From: Flavobacterium piscinae
GTDB taxonomy: Bacteria > Bacteroidota > Bacteroidia > Flavobacteriales > Flavobacteriaceae
Direction: 5' to 3'
Length of the DNA: 64,000 nucleotides
Assembly (NCBI RefSeq): GCF_004122145.1
Contig: NZ_SBKQ01000003.1
Coordinates: 248,001 to 312,000, forward strand
Shown: positions 16,947 through 25,701 of the stretch, piece after piece
Numbering within the stretch: the stretch's first letter is position 1
How the letters are laid out: each line of letters starts with the position of its first letter
Position numbers and translations under genes: made by a program
Notes under the pieces: model-generated
Seen by the model: only the letters and a program-made list of their open reading frames with translations
Told to the model about the DNA's origin: nothing
The model's database searches: none

Positions 16947-17888
16947 TTATTTTCTTAGGTTTTCCAACATCTCAACGGTCATCAAGTTCATATCATAATT
17001 GTGCTTCCAACCCCAATCGGTTCGGGCGGAAGAATCATCAATCGAGCCCGGCCAACTGTCGGCAATTTTCTGACGGAAATCAGGCTTATAGGAAATAGTA
17101 AAATCAGGAATGTGTTTTTTAATTTCAGCTGCGATTTCTTTCGGGGTAAAACTTACGCCTGACAAATTATAAGACGAACGAATTTTTATTTTTTCTGTTG
17201 GAACTTGCATAATCTCTATCGTTGCTCGAATCGCATCATCCATATACATCATGGGTAAACGCGTTTCTTCCGATAAAAAACACTCAAATTTCCCATCGCT
17301 TAATGCTTTATGATAAATATCTACCGCATAATCGGTTGTTCCTCCTCCTGGTGGTGTTGACCAACTAATTAATCCCGGATAACGAACGCTTCGAACATCT
17401 ACTCCAAAAATATGGTGGTAATATTCACACCAACGTTCACCGGATTGTTTCGAAATTCCGTATACCGTTGTGGGCTCCATTATCGTAAATTGTGGTGTGT
17501 TTTCTCTTGGGGTAGTAGGTCCAAAAACGGCAATACTGGAAGGCCAAAATATTTTTTTTATTTTTCCGGCTTTCGCCAAATTCAAAACATGAAAAAGTGA
17601 ATTCATATTCAAATCCCATGCAAAAGCAGGGTTTTTTTCGGCTGTAGCCGATAGTAACGCGGCCATTAAATAAACTTCTTCTATATGATATTTTTCAACA
17701 ATATGCTCAATTTGATTAAAATCTAAAGCATTTAAAACCTCAAAAATTCCATCATTCACCACATCATTATTTAATTTTCTGATGTCGGAAGCGATTACAT
17801 TCTCGGTTCCGTAAAGTTTTCGTAATTGTTGCGTTAATTCGGTTCCAATTTGACCACACGCTCCTATGATTAGAATTTTTGCACTCAT
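16947..17888 (-). CDS. NAD-dependent epimerase, L-threonine 3-dehydrogenase type
   Basis: This is an extended short-chain dehydrogenase of 313 residues. The NAD motif is ILIIGACGQIGTEL at the N-terminus. The catalytic Ser is in the region WPSSIAVFG and the Tyr/Lys pair in VYGISKQSGE. The late MMYMDDAIRATIEIM and the whole layout fit the bacterial SDR-type L-threonine 3-dehydrogenase, which oxidises threonine to 2-amino-3-ketobutyrate. Sugar-nucleotide epimerases share the fold, but the lack of a typical UDP-binding end favours threonine dehydrogenase. It has its own -7 box. Confidence 0.85.
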   Translation of the reverse strand: MSAKILIIGACGQIGTELTQQLRKLYGTENVIASDIRKLNNDVVNDGIFEVLNALDFNQIEHIVEKYHIEEVYLMAALLSATAEKNPAFAWDLNMNSLFHVLNLAKAGKIKKIFWPSSIAVFGPTTPRENTPQFTIMEPTTVYGISKQSGERWCEYYHHIFGVDVRSVRYPGLISWSTPPGGGTTDYAVDIYHKALSDGKFECFLSEETRLPMMYMDDAIRATIEIMQVPTEKIKIRSSYNLSGVSFTPKEIAAEIKKHIPDFTISYKPDFRQKIADSWPGSIDDSSARTDWGWKHNYDMNLMTVEMLENLRK

Positions 17889-17908
17889 TTAATTGTGTAT
17901 TGATGATG

Positions 17909-17916
17909 CAAATATA
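17909..17916 (-). promoter_or_regulatory. Bacteroidota -7 box before the epimerase gene
   Basis: The minus strand reads TATATTTG, an exact match, 20 bases before the ATG at 17888. A TTTG lies 14 bases further upstream, which is shorter than the usual spacing. Confidence 0.5.
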
Positions 17917-17995
17917 ACGTTTTCGTAAAGCAAAAAACTGTTAAGAAAAGGCTTTTATTTTAGAAAGCTTTAACGTGATTAACCAAGATTCAATT

Positions 17996-18003
17996 TACCT
18001 TTG
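17996..18003 (+). promoter_or_regulatory. Bacteroidota -7 box before the lipoprotein-mfd pair
   Basis: TACCTTTG matches TAnnTTTG and stands 27 bases before the ATG at 18031. Two other genes in this window (starts 37081 and 54601) carry the same TACCTTTG. Confidence 0.55.
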
Positions 18004-18030
18004 TATTTTTGAAAATCTAATTTAAGTTTG

Positions 18031-18618
18031 ATGAAAATTCGATTCCTTTTTATCTGTATTGCTGCCTTATTTCTTTTTTCTTGTGAAGAAGACAATGAGA
18101 AACGATTGATTCAACAACAAAAAGAAGTTGCCAAAAAGGAGGAAATCTTTAAAAAAATAGATAAGGCGTGGCGATTTAGAGCAATGAATTTAGAAACATC
18201 TTCTCAAAATTTAGTCAAAGATTGGGCAGAATGGCGTTTGTTTCTCACTGAATTGCAACAAAAACCAACCAGTTCGATTGGAGCTTTTCAAAAAAAATCA
18301 AAAAACTTAACCCAAAAAGCAGATGCACTTTTGAATTCAATTCCGCAATCTTTATCCAGTCCGGAATTTAAAAGTAGGTTTACTGTTTTACTAAATAATT
18401 TTCGCTCCTTAGAATTATATATCCATTTAGATGCCATTCCCGAAAAAAAAGTGATTGATTTAATTTCAGATATTAACCTTCAATTAGCTTCTATCGAATT
18501 GCAAATCAATGAATTAATTAGAAAACAACTGATTCCTATGGAACAAGGTGAAGCCGATATGATCAGAATGTTAGATACTTCCCGAGCCGTTCGTGAAACA
18601 CCAAAAAATCTAGACTAG
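18031..18618 (+). CDS. Hypothetical helical lipoprotein upstream of mfd
   Basis: The 195-residue protein begins MKIRFLFICIAALFLFSC, with Cys18 as lipidation site, then an acidic EEDNE. The rest is almost wholly helical and charged, with heptad-like stretches (residues 25-60 and 135-165), so a coiled-coil lipoprotein is likely. I do not recognise a family. Its stop TAG abuts the TTG start of mfd with no gap, so the two are probably transcribed together from the -7 box at 17996. Confidence 0.72.
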   Translation: MKIRFLFICIAALFLFSCEEDNEKRLIQQQKEVAKKEEIFKKIDKAWRFRAMNLETSSQNLVKDWAEWRLFLTELQQKPTSSIGAFQKKSKNLTQKADALLNSIPQSLSSPEFKSRFTVLLNNFRSLELYIHLDAIPEKKVIDLISDINLQLASIELQINELIRKQLIPMEQGEADMIRMLDTSRAVRETPKNLD

Positions 18619-21600
18619 TTGAACGTTTCAAATATTTCTTCTGCCTATAATTCTTCAGCTAAAATTATTCAATTAGCTGAAAACATTGCTGTTCCCGAAA
18701 AAAAAGTGCAAATCAAAGGATTGGTGGGTTCTTCCCTTTCGTTTGTCATTCAAGCTCTTTTTGAAAAAACGGAATTGCCTTTTCTATTACTTTTTAATGA
18801 TAAGGAAGAAGCCGCTTATTATTTGAATGATTTGGAAAACCTCATCAACGACCAAGATGTGCTGTTTTATCCGAGTTCCTATCGTCGACCTTATCAAATT
18901 GAAGAAACCGATAATGCCAATGTGTTGCTTCGGGCCGAAGTGTTAAACCGCATCAATTCCCGCAAAAAACCATCCATTATTGTTACGTATCCTGAAGCTC
19001 TTTTTGAAAAAGTAGTTACACGAAAAGAGCTAGATAAAAACACACTAAAAGTGGCGATTGCCGATCAAATTTCCATTGATTTTATCAACGAAGTGTTGTT
19101 TGAATACAATTTCAAACGAGTCGATTTTGTGTCGGAACCGGGTGAATTTTCCGTTCGTGGCGGAATCATCGATGTATTTTCGTTTTCTAATGACAATCCG
19201 TACCGAATTGAATTCTTCGGAAATGAAGTCGATAGCATCCGAACATTTGATGTGGAAACGCAACTTTCATTAGAAAAACAGAAGAAAATCTCCATCATTC
19301 CTAACGTAGAAAATAAATTTTTACAGGAAAACAGAGAAAGTTTTCTCAATTATATAAATCCAAAAACCGTTCTTTTTATTCAAGAAACGGAAATGGTGTT
19401 AAGTCAATTTGACAAATTATTCGACAAAGCAACAGAAGCTTTCGGGAAACTTTCCGGAGACATCAAACACGCTTCGCCGGAGGAACTTTTCATCAATCAA
19501 TCGTCATTTGTAAAAAAAGCACTTGATTTTTCGATAGTAGAAATTGGATTGAATTCGATTTTTAAATCCGAAAAAACGATAGAATTTCATACCAAACCAC
19601 AACCTTCTTTTAACAAACAGTTTGATTTGTTGTTGAATGATTTGAACGAAAATCACTTTAACGGAATTAAAAATTACTTATTTTGTTCCAATGAAAATCA
19701 AGCCATTCGCTTTCATGATATTTTTGAAAGTTTAGATGAAGAAAACCACGAAAACATCCGTAAACAATATAAAACCCTTGTTTTTCCTCTTTTTCAAGGC
19801 TTCATTGACGAGGAAAATCAGCTAGCTTGCTTCACTGATCATCAGATTTTTGAGCGGTATCATAAATTCAGTATCAAAAATGGTTATTCCAAAAAGCAAA
19901 CCATTACGCTTAAAGAATTAACCCAACTTTCAGTAGGTGATTATGTCACACACATTGACCACGGAATCGGGAAATTTGGCGGTTTACAAAAAATTCAGGT
20001 GGAAGGCAAAATGCAAGAAGCAATCAAATTAGTTTATGCCGACAATGATATTGTATATGTGAGCATTCATTCGCTACACAAAATTTCAAAATACAATGGC
20101 AAAGACGGAACGCCACCAAAAATTTACAAATTAGGTTCCAATGCGTGGAAAGCCTTAAAACAAAAAACGAAAGCTCGTGTTAAACATATTGCGTTCAACT
20201 TGATTCAATTGTATGCGAAAAGGCGTTTGGAAAAAGGTTTTGCGTGTGCTCCGGATAGTTATTTGCAAAAAGAATTGGAAAGTTCCTTCATTTATGAAGA
20301 TACGCCCGACCAAATTACAGCTACGCAAGACGTAAAAAACGACATGGAACGCGATCGCCCGATGGATCGATTGGTGTGTGGTGATGTAGGTTTTGGTAAA
20401 ACTGAAGTCGCCATTCGGGCTGCATTTAAAGCCGTTGACAACGGAAAGCAAGTCGCTGTTTTAGTTCCCACCACGATTTTAGCCTATCAGCATTTCCGAA
20501 CGTTTTCGGAACGTTTGAAAGATATGCCGGTGACGGTGAATTATTTAAACCGATTTAGAACCGCCAAACAAAAAACCGAAACACTGAAAGGTTTAGCCGA
20601 AGGCAAAGTAGATATTATCATTGGAACCCATCAATTAGTTAACAAAGATGTAAAATTCAAAGAGTTAGGTTTGTTAATCATTGACGAAGAGCAAAAATTT
20701 GGCGTGAATGTAAAAGACAAACTCAAAACCATTTCGGCTACGGTAGATACGTTGACGTTGACTGCGACTCCGATTCCGAGAACGTTACAATTTTCGTTAA
20801 TGGCAGCTAGAGATTTATCCGTAATTACTACTCCGCCACCCAATCGTTATCCCATCGAAACGCAAGTGGTTGGATTTAATGAAGAATTGATTCGGGATGC
20901 AATTTCGTATGAAATTCAGCGAAACGGTCAAGTTTTTTTCATCAATAATCGAATTGAAAACATCAAAGAAGTAGCCGGAATGATTCAGCGATTGGTTCCT
21001 GATGCTCGCGTTGGCATTGGTCATGGACAATTGGATGGCAAAAAATTAGAAGAATTGATGTTGGCTTTTATGAACGGTGAATTTGATGTATTAGTGGCCA
21101 CAACCATTGTTGAAAGCGGTTTGGATGTGCCGAATGCCAACACGATTTTTATCAATAATGCCAATAATTTTGGTTTATCTGATTTGCATCAAATGCGTGG
21201 TCGCGTGGGCCGAAGCAATAAAAAAGCATTTTGTTATTTTATCACGCCGCCACAATCGGTAATGACGGAAGATGCAAGAAAACGTATCAATGCGTTAACA
21301 CAATTTAGTGAGTTGGGAAGCGGTTTCAATATCGCCATGAAAGATTTAGAAATTCGAGGTGCCGGCGATTTATTAGGAGGTGAACAAAGTGGTTTTATCA
21401 ATGAAATTGGTTTTGAAACCTACCAAAAAATCATGAACGAAGCCATTGAAGAATTAAAAGAAAATGAATTCAAAGAATTGTATCAAGAGGAAAATGACAT
21501 AGAAACCAAAGAATTTGTCAAAGATCTTCAAATTGATACCGATTTTGAATTGTTGTTCCCAGATGATTACATCAACAGCGTTAATGAACGGTTGAATCTA

Positions 21601-21981
21601 TACAACGAACTCGGAAACGTAAAAGACGAAGAAGGTTTATTAGCTTATGAACAAAAGTTGATTGACCGTTTCGGACCCTTACCCAAAGAAGCTCAAGCTT
21701 TGTTGAACAGTATCCGCATCAAATGGATTGCCACACGATTAGGCATTGAAAAACTCATTATGAAACAAGACAAAATGATTGGTTATTTTGTAGGTGATCA
21801 ACAGAGTGATTATTATCAATCTTCACGATTTCATAAAGTACTTCAATTTGTGCAACAAAACGGCAATGTTTGCAAAATGAAGGAGAAAGAAACTAAAAGT
21901 GGCTTACGTTTGTTATTGACGTTTGAACATGTCAAATCGATTCGAAAGGCGTTGGAATTGATGGAGTTGATGGGGCGTTAA
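18619..21981 (+). CDS. mfd: Transcription-repair coupling factor Mfd
   Basis: Mfd is an ATP-driven DNA translocase that removes stalled RNA polymerase at lesions and recruits UvrA. The 1120-residue protein has a UvrB-like N-terminal region, then the RNA polymerase-interacting domain around LSVGDYVTHIDHGIGKFGG. The helicase core has Walker A CGDVGFGKTEVA, DEEQ box (IIDEEQKFGV), motif III TLTATPIPRTL, and the second RecA-like domain with RGRVGRSNKKAFCYF. The C-terminal TRCF domain ends the protein. The start is TTG at 18619, directly after the previous stop; there is no nearby ATG in frame, and the homologous region begins soon after it. Confidence 0.96.
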   Translation: MNVSNISSAYNSSAKIIQLAENIAVPEKKVQIKGLVGSSLSFVIQALFEKTELPFLLLFNDKEEAAYYLNDLENLINDQDVLFYPSSYRRPYQIEETDNANVLLRAEVLNRINSRKKPSIIVTYPEALFEKVVTRKELDKNTLKVAIADQISIDFINEVLFEYNFKRVDFVSEPGEFSVRGGIIDVFSFSNDNPYRIEFFGNEVDSIRTFDVETQLSLEKQKKISIIPNVENKFLQENRESFLNYINPKTVLFIQETEMVLSQFDKLFDKATEAFGKLSGDIKHASPEELFINQSSFVKKALDFSIVEIGLNSIFKSEKTIEFHTKPQPSFNKQFDLLLNDLNENHFNGIKNYLFCSNENQAIRFHDIFESLDEENHENIRKQYKTLVFPLFQGFIDEENQLACFTDHQIFERYHKFSIKNGYSKKQTITLKELTQLSVGDYVTHIDHGIGKFGGLQKIQVEGKMQEAIKLVYADNDIVYVSIHSLHKISKYNGKDGTPPKIYKLGSNAWKALKQKTKARVKHIAFNLIQLYAKRRLEKGFACAPDSYLQKELESSFIYEDTPDQITATQDVKNDMERDRPMDRLVCGDVGFGKTEVAIRAAFKAVDNGKQVAVLVPTTILAYQHFRTFSERLKDMPVTVNYLNRFRTAKQKTETLKGLAEGKVDIIIGTHQLVNKDVKFKELGLLIIDEEQKFGVNVKDKLKTISATVDTLTLTATPIPRTLQFSLMAARDLSVITTPPPNRYPIETQVVGFNEELIRDAISYEIQRNGQVFFINNRIENIKEVAGMIQRLVPDARVGIGHGQLDGKKLEELMLAFMNGEFDVLVATTIVESGLDVPNANTIFINNANNFGLSDLHQMRGRVGRSNKKAFCYFITPPQSVMTEDARKRINALTQFSELGSGFNIAMKDLEIRGAGDLLGGEQSGFINEIGFETYQKIMNEAIEELKENEFKELYQEENDIETKEFVKDLQIDTDFELLFPDDYINSVNERLNLYNELGNVKDEEGLLAYEQKLIDRFGPLPKEAQALLNSIRIKWIATRLGIEKLIMKQDKMIGYFVGDQQSDYYQSSRFHKVLQFVQQNGNVCKMKEKETKSGLRLLLTFEHVKSIRKALELMELMGR

Positions 21982-22005
21982 CAACCAAATAGGGTTTAAA
22001 CTTAA

Positions 22006-22044
22006 ATGACTTATATGGTAAAAAAAATTAACCATATAAGTCAT
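22006..22044. terminator. Bidirectional hairpin between mfd and the ACT-like gene
   Basis: ATGACTTATATGGT (22006-22019) pairs perfectly with ACCATATAAGTCAT (22031-22044) over 14 bases, loop about 11. Genes converge on it. The same CATATAAGT words go on to 22050, so it is also one of the word-like repeats described in the findings. Confidence 0.7.
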
Positions 22045-22051
22045 ATAAGTT

Positions 22052-22711
22052 TTATAAGCTTTTCAAATCCTTAATAACCTTAAACGCCACATCTACTTCT
22101 TCTTCGCTTACTAATATGGTAAACTCATTAGACGTTGAAATAACTTCGTTAATGATAATCCCTTCCCAAGCCAAACGTTGAAAAATAAAGTAATAAATAC
22201 CTGGAATACTGATGTTTTCTTTGGGTAATTTGACGGTAATAGAAGCTAAATTTTCTAATTTCTGAATCAATTTTTCGCCTGAAAAATGCCTGTCAACCAA
22301 ATGCCCAACACTTTCACTCACCACAATATTCGTCTCATTCACACCACGAGAAGAGGTATAGAAAATACCATTTTCTTTGTTAATTTCGGAAATCAAAGCC
22401 GCTTGTTTGTCTAGAATAGTTTCGGAAACCGCAAATGTATAGTCGATTAAAGAAGAACGAACGGTAATTTCACCAATATTTTTTAAGACTTTTAAAATTT
22501 TGTGATTCACTTTAAAATCCAATTCTTCCGAAAGTCGTTTTAAAGCCATGACCACCGCTCCTTGCTTGACATCTTTACCCAATTCCTGCTCCAATTCGGG
22601 CATCATGTTTCGGGATAATGAAGTGAGATTGATAATGCCTTGCGATAAGGCACTCAGCAAAAAAGGTTTGGTCTTTATGTAATGTTCAACAACAGAAGAA
22701 ATGGTTTTCAT
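22052..22711 (-). CDS. ACT-domain-like protein related to the aspartokinase regulatory part
   Basis: The 219-residue protein (ATG 22711, MKTISSVVEHYIKTK) has an N-terminal helical part of about 90 residues, then two ACT-like beta-alpha-beta segments (ITVRSSLIDYTFAVS and ITVKLPKENISIPGIYYF). The last, with EGIIINEVISTSNEFTILVS, is like the aspartate kinase C-terminus. The kinase domain itself is missing, so it is not an enzyme of lysine/threonine synthesis; flavobacterial homologues are often named after aspartate kinase by similarity. An allosteric or regulatory role is the safe reading. A well-spaced promoter lies upstream. Confidence 0.7.
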   Translation of the reverse strand: MKTISSVVEHYIKTKPFLLSALSQGIINLTSLSRNMMPELEQELGKDVKQGAVVMALKRLSEELDFKVNHKILKVLKNIGEITVRSSLIDYTFAVSETILDKQAALISEINKENGIFYTSSRGVNETNIVVSESVGHLVDRHFSGEKLIQKLENLASITVKLPKENISIPGIYYFIFQRLAWEGIIINEVISTSNEFTILVSEEEVDVAFKVIKDLKSL

Positions 22712-22734
22712 AGCATTTCGTTTAAAAAACAACG

Positions 22735-22766
22735 CAAAGATATAAATAAAAACAATTTGTTACAAA
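22735..22766 (-). promoter_or_regulatory. Full Bacteroidota promoter of the ACT-like gene
   Basis: On the minus strand: TTTG (22763-22766), 20 bases, then TATCTTTG (22735-22742), 23 bases before the ATG at 22711. This is the best complete -33/-7 match in the window. Confidence 0.68.
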
Positions 22767-22774
22767 TATAACAT

Positions 22775-23929
22775 TTAGTGTTTTATTAATTTGACTGTTT
22801 TCGTTTGTTGGTTTTGAATTACAGTCAGAAAAAATATTCCGCTAGTAAGAAAGGAGGTTTCTAATTGAAGATTGCTTATCCCTCTTCCTTCTAAAATTTT
22901 ATTCGCTTTCAAATCATAAAGTGTATATTCAAAATAAACTTCGTTATTAGATTTAATCGAAATTGACTCGTTGAACGGATTAGGTGATACTTCGAAAAAA
23001 GAATTATTTAAATTAGCAAGTGATAAATTTTCACATAACAAACAATTGCTGTTGGTAACATTATCATTATCTTTTGTTTTTAGTGCCTCAAACAGTTCAC
23101 CTGAAACACAATTCTCTTTCAAATAATAATCTAGCCATAAATTGAGATAAGAAAAAATAATTTGATGTTGTTCTGTTCTGGTAATTGAGGGTGACGGTGA
23201 ACAAGTTCCTTCTCCAACTGAACAGAAAAAATTAAAATTAGCCATTTGACAATGACTCGCTCCTGTTATACCTAAATAATTTTTACAACTACTTTGCAAG
23301 GTATTATAAATAGGTAATTGATTGGTTGCCGGTGGCGTAACACAATCATTAATCCCCGCTATCGTAAAACTTGGCAAATCAATAGTTGAGGAAGCCGAAA
23401 TCGCAGAAGGATTGGTTTCTGCCGCAGCAAACGTAACCACATGATTAATTTGAGTTGAATATTGTTTTGCCAATAAAGCACAACCGCCACCCATACTATG
23501 ACCCATCACTGCATTTTTTGGAGAAATTCTTGAAAAAAAAAGTGAACTTGAATTGGAATTTAACTCATTCATGGCTTCAATCACAAAGGCTAAATCTTTC
23601 GCAAAGTTAGTGTGAGAAGGAGTAATTGAACCTTCTGTTTTGGGAAAGGCCATGATATAGCCTTGTGGAACCAATTCTTCCCAAAAATTTTGATAGGCTT
23701 CAAAAGTCATTACAAAGCCATGTCCAAAAGAAAGCAAAGGAAAAGTTTGACTGGAAGAGACCGTTATCGGAACATCTGTTCCATTTGTATCCGCCGGGTA
23801 AAAAACCTCAGTCGCAATAGTTCTATTTCGAGAAGCGTCAAAAAGGTTCAAAGTAGTTCTACCTATTTGAAAAGGTTGTGCAAAAAGGGTTAAACAACCC
23901 AAAAACCAAAATAAAATTACTTTTCCCAT
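22775..23929 (-). CDS. T9SS-secreted alpha/beta-hydrolase, PETase/cutinase-like
   Basis: The 384-residue protein has a signal peptide (MGKVILFWFLGCLTLFAQ), an alpha/beta-hydrolase domain (residues about 20-260) and a T9SS type A sorting domain at the C-terminus (NSFFEVSPNPFNESISIKS to VKLIKH). The catalytic triad by order is Ser145 (VMGHSMGGG), Asp195 (AGINDCVTPP) and His226 (ITGASHCQMA). The segment order NDxxxP, LPIY, then GxSH follows that of cutinase-like polyester hydrolases. Several paired cysteines suggest disulfides. It is secreted or surface-attached. The substrate (ester, lipid or polyester) is inference. Confidence 0.83.
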   Translation of the reverse strand: MGKVILFWFLGCLTLFAQPFQIGRTTLNLFDASRNRTIATEVFYPADTNGTDVPITVSSSQTFPLLSFGHGFVMTFEAYQNFWEELVPQGYIMAFPKTEGSITPSHTNFAKDLAFVIEAMNELNSNSSSLFFSRISPKNAVMGHSMGGGCALLAKQYSTQINHVVTFAAAETNPSAISASSTIDLPSFTIAGINDCVTPPATNQLPIYNTLQSSCKNYLGITGASHCQMANFNFFCSVGEGTCSPSPSITRTEQHQIIFSYLNLWLDYYLKENCVSGELFEALKTKDNDNVTNSNCLLCENLSLANLNNSFFEVSPNPFNESISIKSNNEVYFEYTLYDLKANKILEGRGISNLQLETSFLTSGIFFLTVIQNQQTKTVKLIKH

Positions 23930-23990
23930 TTTAACTAAAAAATTTAATCCCCTAAAAGTAAGCTATTTAACTATAAACAAAAAAGATTTA

Positions 23991-24350
23991 CTAAAAATAA
24001 TAAAACGCATCTTCAATGTGTTCAATAGAAGTTTCTTGGTTGTTTAGGACAATACCAATGATGTCAAAACGCACTTCTAAATCCAGGTCGTTTTCAGTCA
24101 TATACTGATCAACGGCTTTAACTATGTTTTGAATTTTTTTTCCTTTTACAAAATCTTGCGGTAAACCAAAATCGGCAGAGGTTCGGGTTTTGACTTCCAC
24201 AATGGCCAAAATATTATCTTTTTGAGCTACAATATCCAACTCAGCTTTTTGAAAAACCCAGTTGCGTTCTAAGATTTCATAGCCCGCTTTTTGAAGAAAA
24301 TCAGCGGCTATTTCTTCACCTTTTTGACCGAGTTCGTTGTGTTTTGCCAT
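23991..24350 (-). CDS. yraN: YraN/UPF0102 family endonuclease-like protein
   Basis: The 119-residue protein fits the small UPF0102 family, which has a Holliday-junction-resolvase-like nuclease fold. The motif set is visible: GQKGEEIAADFLQKAGYEIL (N-terminal Glu), AELDIVAQ with the core Asp, and VEVKTRTSADFG with the Glu-Val-Lys of PD-(D/E)xK nucleases. Function in DNA metabolism or uptake is not settled for the family. It lies 71 bases after the S66 peptidase on the same strand. Confidence 0.9.
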   Translation of the reverse strand: MAKHNELGQKGEEIAADFLQKAGYEILERNWVFQKAELDIVAQKDNILAIVEVKTRTSADFGLPQDFVKGKKIQNIVKAVDQYMTENDLDLEVRFDIIGIVLNNQETSIEHIEDAFYYF

Positions 24351-24421
24351 TATGATTTAAGATTGTTGATTAACGATTTTTGATTTATGAAATGATTCCT
24401 AATAGATAATTATCATAATTA

Positions 24422-25387
24422 TTAATCAAACTTCAAACTAGTTCCATTTTCTGAAACTTCCAACGTCACTTGCCTCCCAAAAACCAACGCTCGGTTATCC
24501 GGAATGTGACCTGCCGGAAAATTATAAACGATTGGAATATTATATTTTTGGGTAATATCTTGAATAATTTCTAAGGCATTTTTGCCCCACGGAATTTCAT
24601 TGTCGTTCATTTTGGTCATGCTACCTACTACAATTCCTTTCAAACTTTCTAAACAACCGTTGCGTTTGAGGTTCATCAGCATACGATCGATGTGGTATAA
24701 ATATTCGTCTAAATCCTCTAAAAATAATATTTTATCGGTGCAATCTATCGCTGAAACCGATCCAAACAAACTGTATAAAATGGAAAGATTGCCACCCACC
24801 AATTCGCCTTTTGCTTTACCCAACTTATTCATTTTATCATACGGAATGGAATACGAAAGGCTTTCGCCAAACAAGGCTTTGCGTAAGCTTTCTTTGGCTT
24901 CGGGTGTGGCTCTTGGAATATTAACCGGCATCATGCCGTGAATAGATTGAAAACCTAGCGTATTCAAATGGCTATGTAAAACCGTAACATCGCTAAATCC
25001 AATAACCCATTTTGGATTTTTCTTAAACGCAGAAAAATCAATCAAATCAACCATCCGAACGGTTCCGTAACCGCCACGAACACACCAGATGGCTTTTACA
25101 TTGGGGTTATTTATTTGCGTTTGAAAATCCTTGGCTCGGTCTTCGTCCGTTCCGGCTAATTGATCATTATCTAACCCGATGGAAGAACCGATTACGGTTT
25201 TTAAACCCCAATTTTCCAAAAATTCTTGGGCCAATTTTAAATCGTCATTAAGGTGTTTTCTGGCGGTGGCAACAATGGCAACCGTGTCGCCTTTTTGTAA
25301 ATACGGTGGAGTGATCATTTTTTTGTCCATTTGAGCATTGGTGGTGAAAAAAAGTGAAAGGAATAAAAGGGTTAAAACGTTTTTCAT
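24422..25387 (-). CDS. LD-carboxypeptidase (peptidase S66), exported
   Basis: This serine peptidase cuts the L,D-bond of murein tetrapeptides during peptidoglycan recycling. With ATG 25387 it has 321 residues, starting MKNVLTLLFLSLFFTTNAQ, an export signal, so this copy acts in the periplasm, unlike cytoplasmic LdcA. Family blocks: LQKGDTVAIVATARK, VRGGYGTVRMVDLIDF, the nucleophile elbow GFSDVTVLHSHL, the Glu of LEDLDEYLYHIDRML, and a C-terminal His in FPAGHIPDN. A longer frame to 25438 starts before the ATG without support. Confidence 0.88.
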   Translation of the reverse strand: MKNVLTLLFLSLFFTTNAQMDKKMITPPYLQKGDTVAIVATARKHLNDDLKLAQEFLENWGLKTVIGSSIGLDNDQLAGTDEDRAKDFQTQINNPNVKAIWCVRGGYGTVRMVDLIDFSAFKKNPKWVIGFSDVTVLHSHLNTLGFQSIHGMMPVNIPRATPEAKESLRKALFGESLSYSIPYDKMNKLGKAKGELVGGNLSILYSLFGSVSAIDCTDKILFLEDLDEYLYHIDRMLMNLKRNGCLESLKGIVVGSMTKMNDNEIPWGKNALEIIQDITQKYNIPIVYNFPAGHIPDNRALVFGRQVTLEVSENGTSLKFD

Positions 25388-25474
25388 GTTCACCGGTTTT
25401 CTTTTAACAAATAAACAAATTATCCTTTGTTTTAGCAAGTTGATTTGTTTTGAAATGATTTATTGCACGAATGT

Positions 25475-25617
25475 ATAGCCCGGATAGCAGTGGAAACCCC
25501 GCAGGACTGAAAGCTAATTTTTCTTTGCTTTTTGGGGCGACAAACGGAAGCCACAGAAAAGCAGTAGAAAAATAGCTTGTAGGCCGAGGAGTTGTAACGA
25601 ATAGCCGGATTAGCTTC
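25475..25617 (+). ncRNA. Structured non-coding element, copy A (Flavo-1 RNA candidate)
   Basis: The stretch 25388-25701 has no gene and holds this element. It begins AGCCCGGATAGCAGTGGAAA and ends with GTTGTAACGAATAGCCGGAT then TAGCTTC. Between them is a long imperfect hairpin: AAGCTAATTTTTC...GCTTTT (25511-25532) with AAAAGCAGTAGAAAAATAGC (25557-25576). The same outer sequences and a different inner hairpin occur at 62724-62865. The outer ends (AGCCC[C/G]GAT.., ..AGCGGxxAGCGGG) recall the Rfam Flavo-1 motif of flavobacteria, from memory. Function is unknown. Confidence 0.55.
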
Positions 25618-25676
25618 TGATAAAAATAAATTGTATTCTGTGTGAAATTGACATCGTGTCTCTGCGATAAAAAACT

Positions 25677-25684
25677 TATTTTTG
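25677..25684 (+). promoter_or_regulatory. Bacteroidota -7 box before metG
   Basis: TATTTTTG is an exact TAnnTTTG, 17 bases before the ATG at 25702. A TTGACA at 25648 is 26 bases upstream, longer than the usual spacing. The rest of 25618-25701 shows nothing else. Confidence 0.5.
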
Positions 25685-25701
25685 CATACAATTTCGAAAT
25701 T

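Noticed and set aside
24354..24421. ATAATTATCATAATTATTA as operator
   Set aside because: The stretch is AT-only and can pair with itself by chance; no further support.
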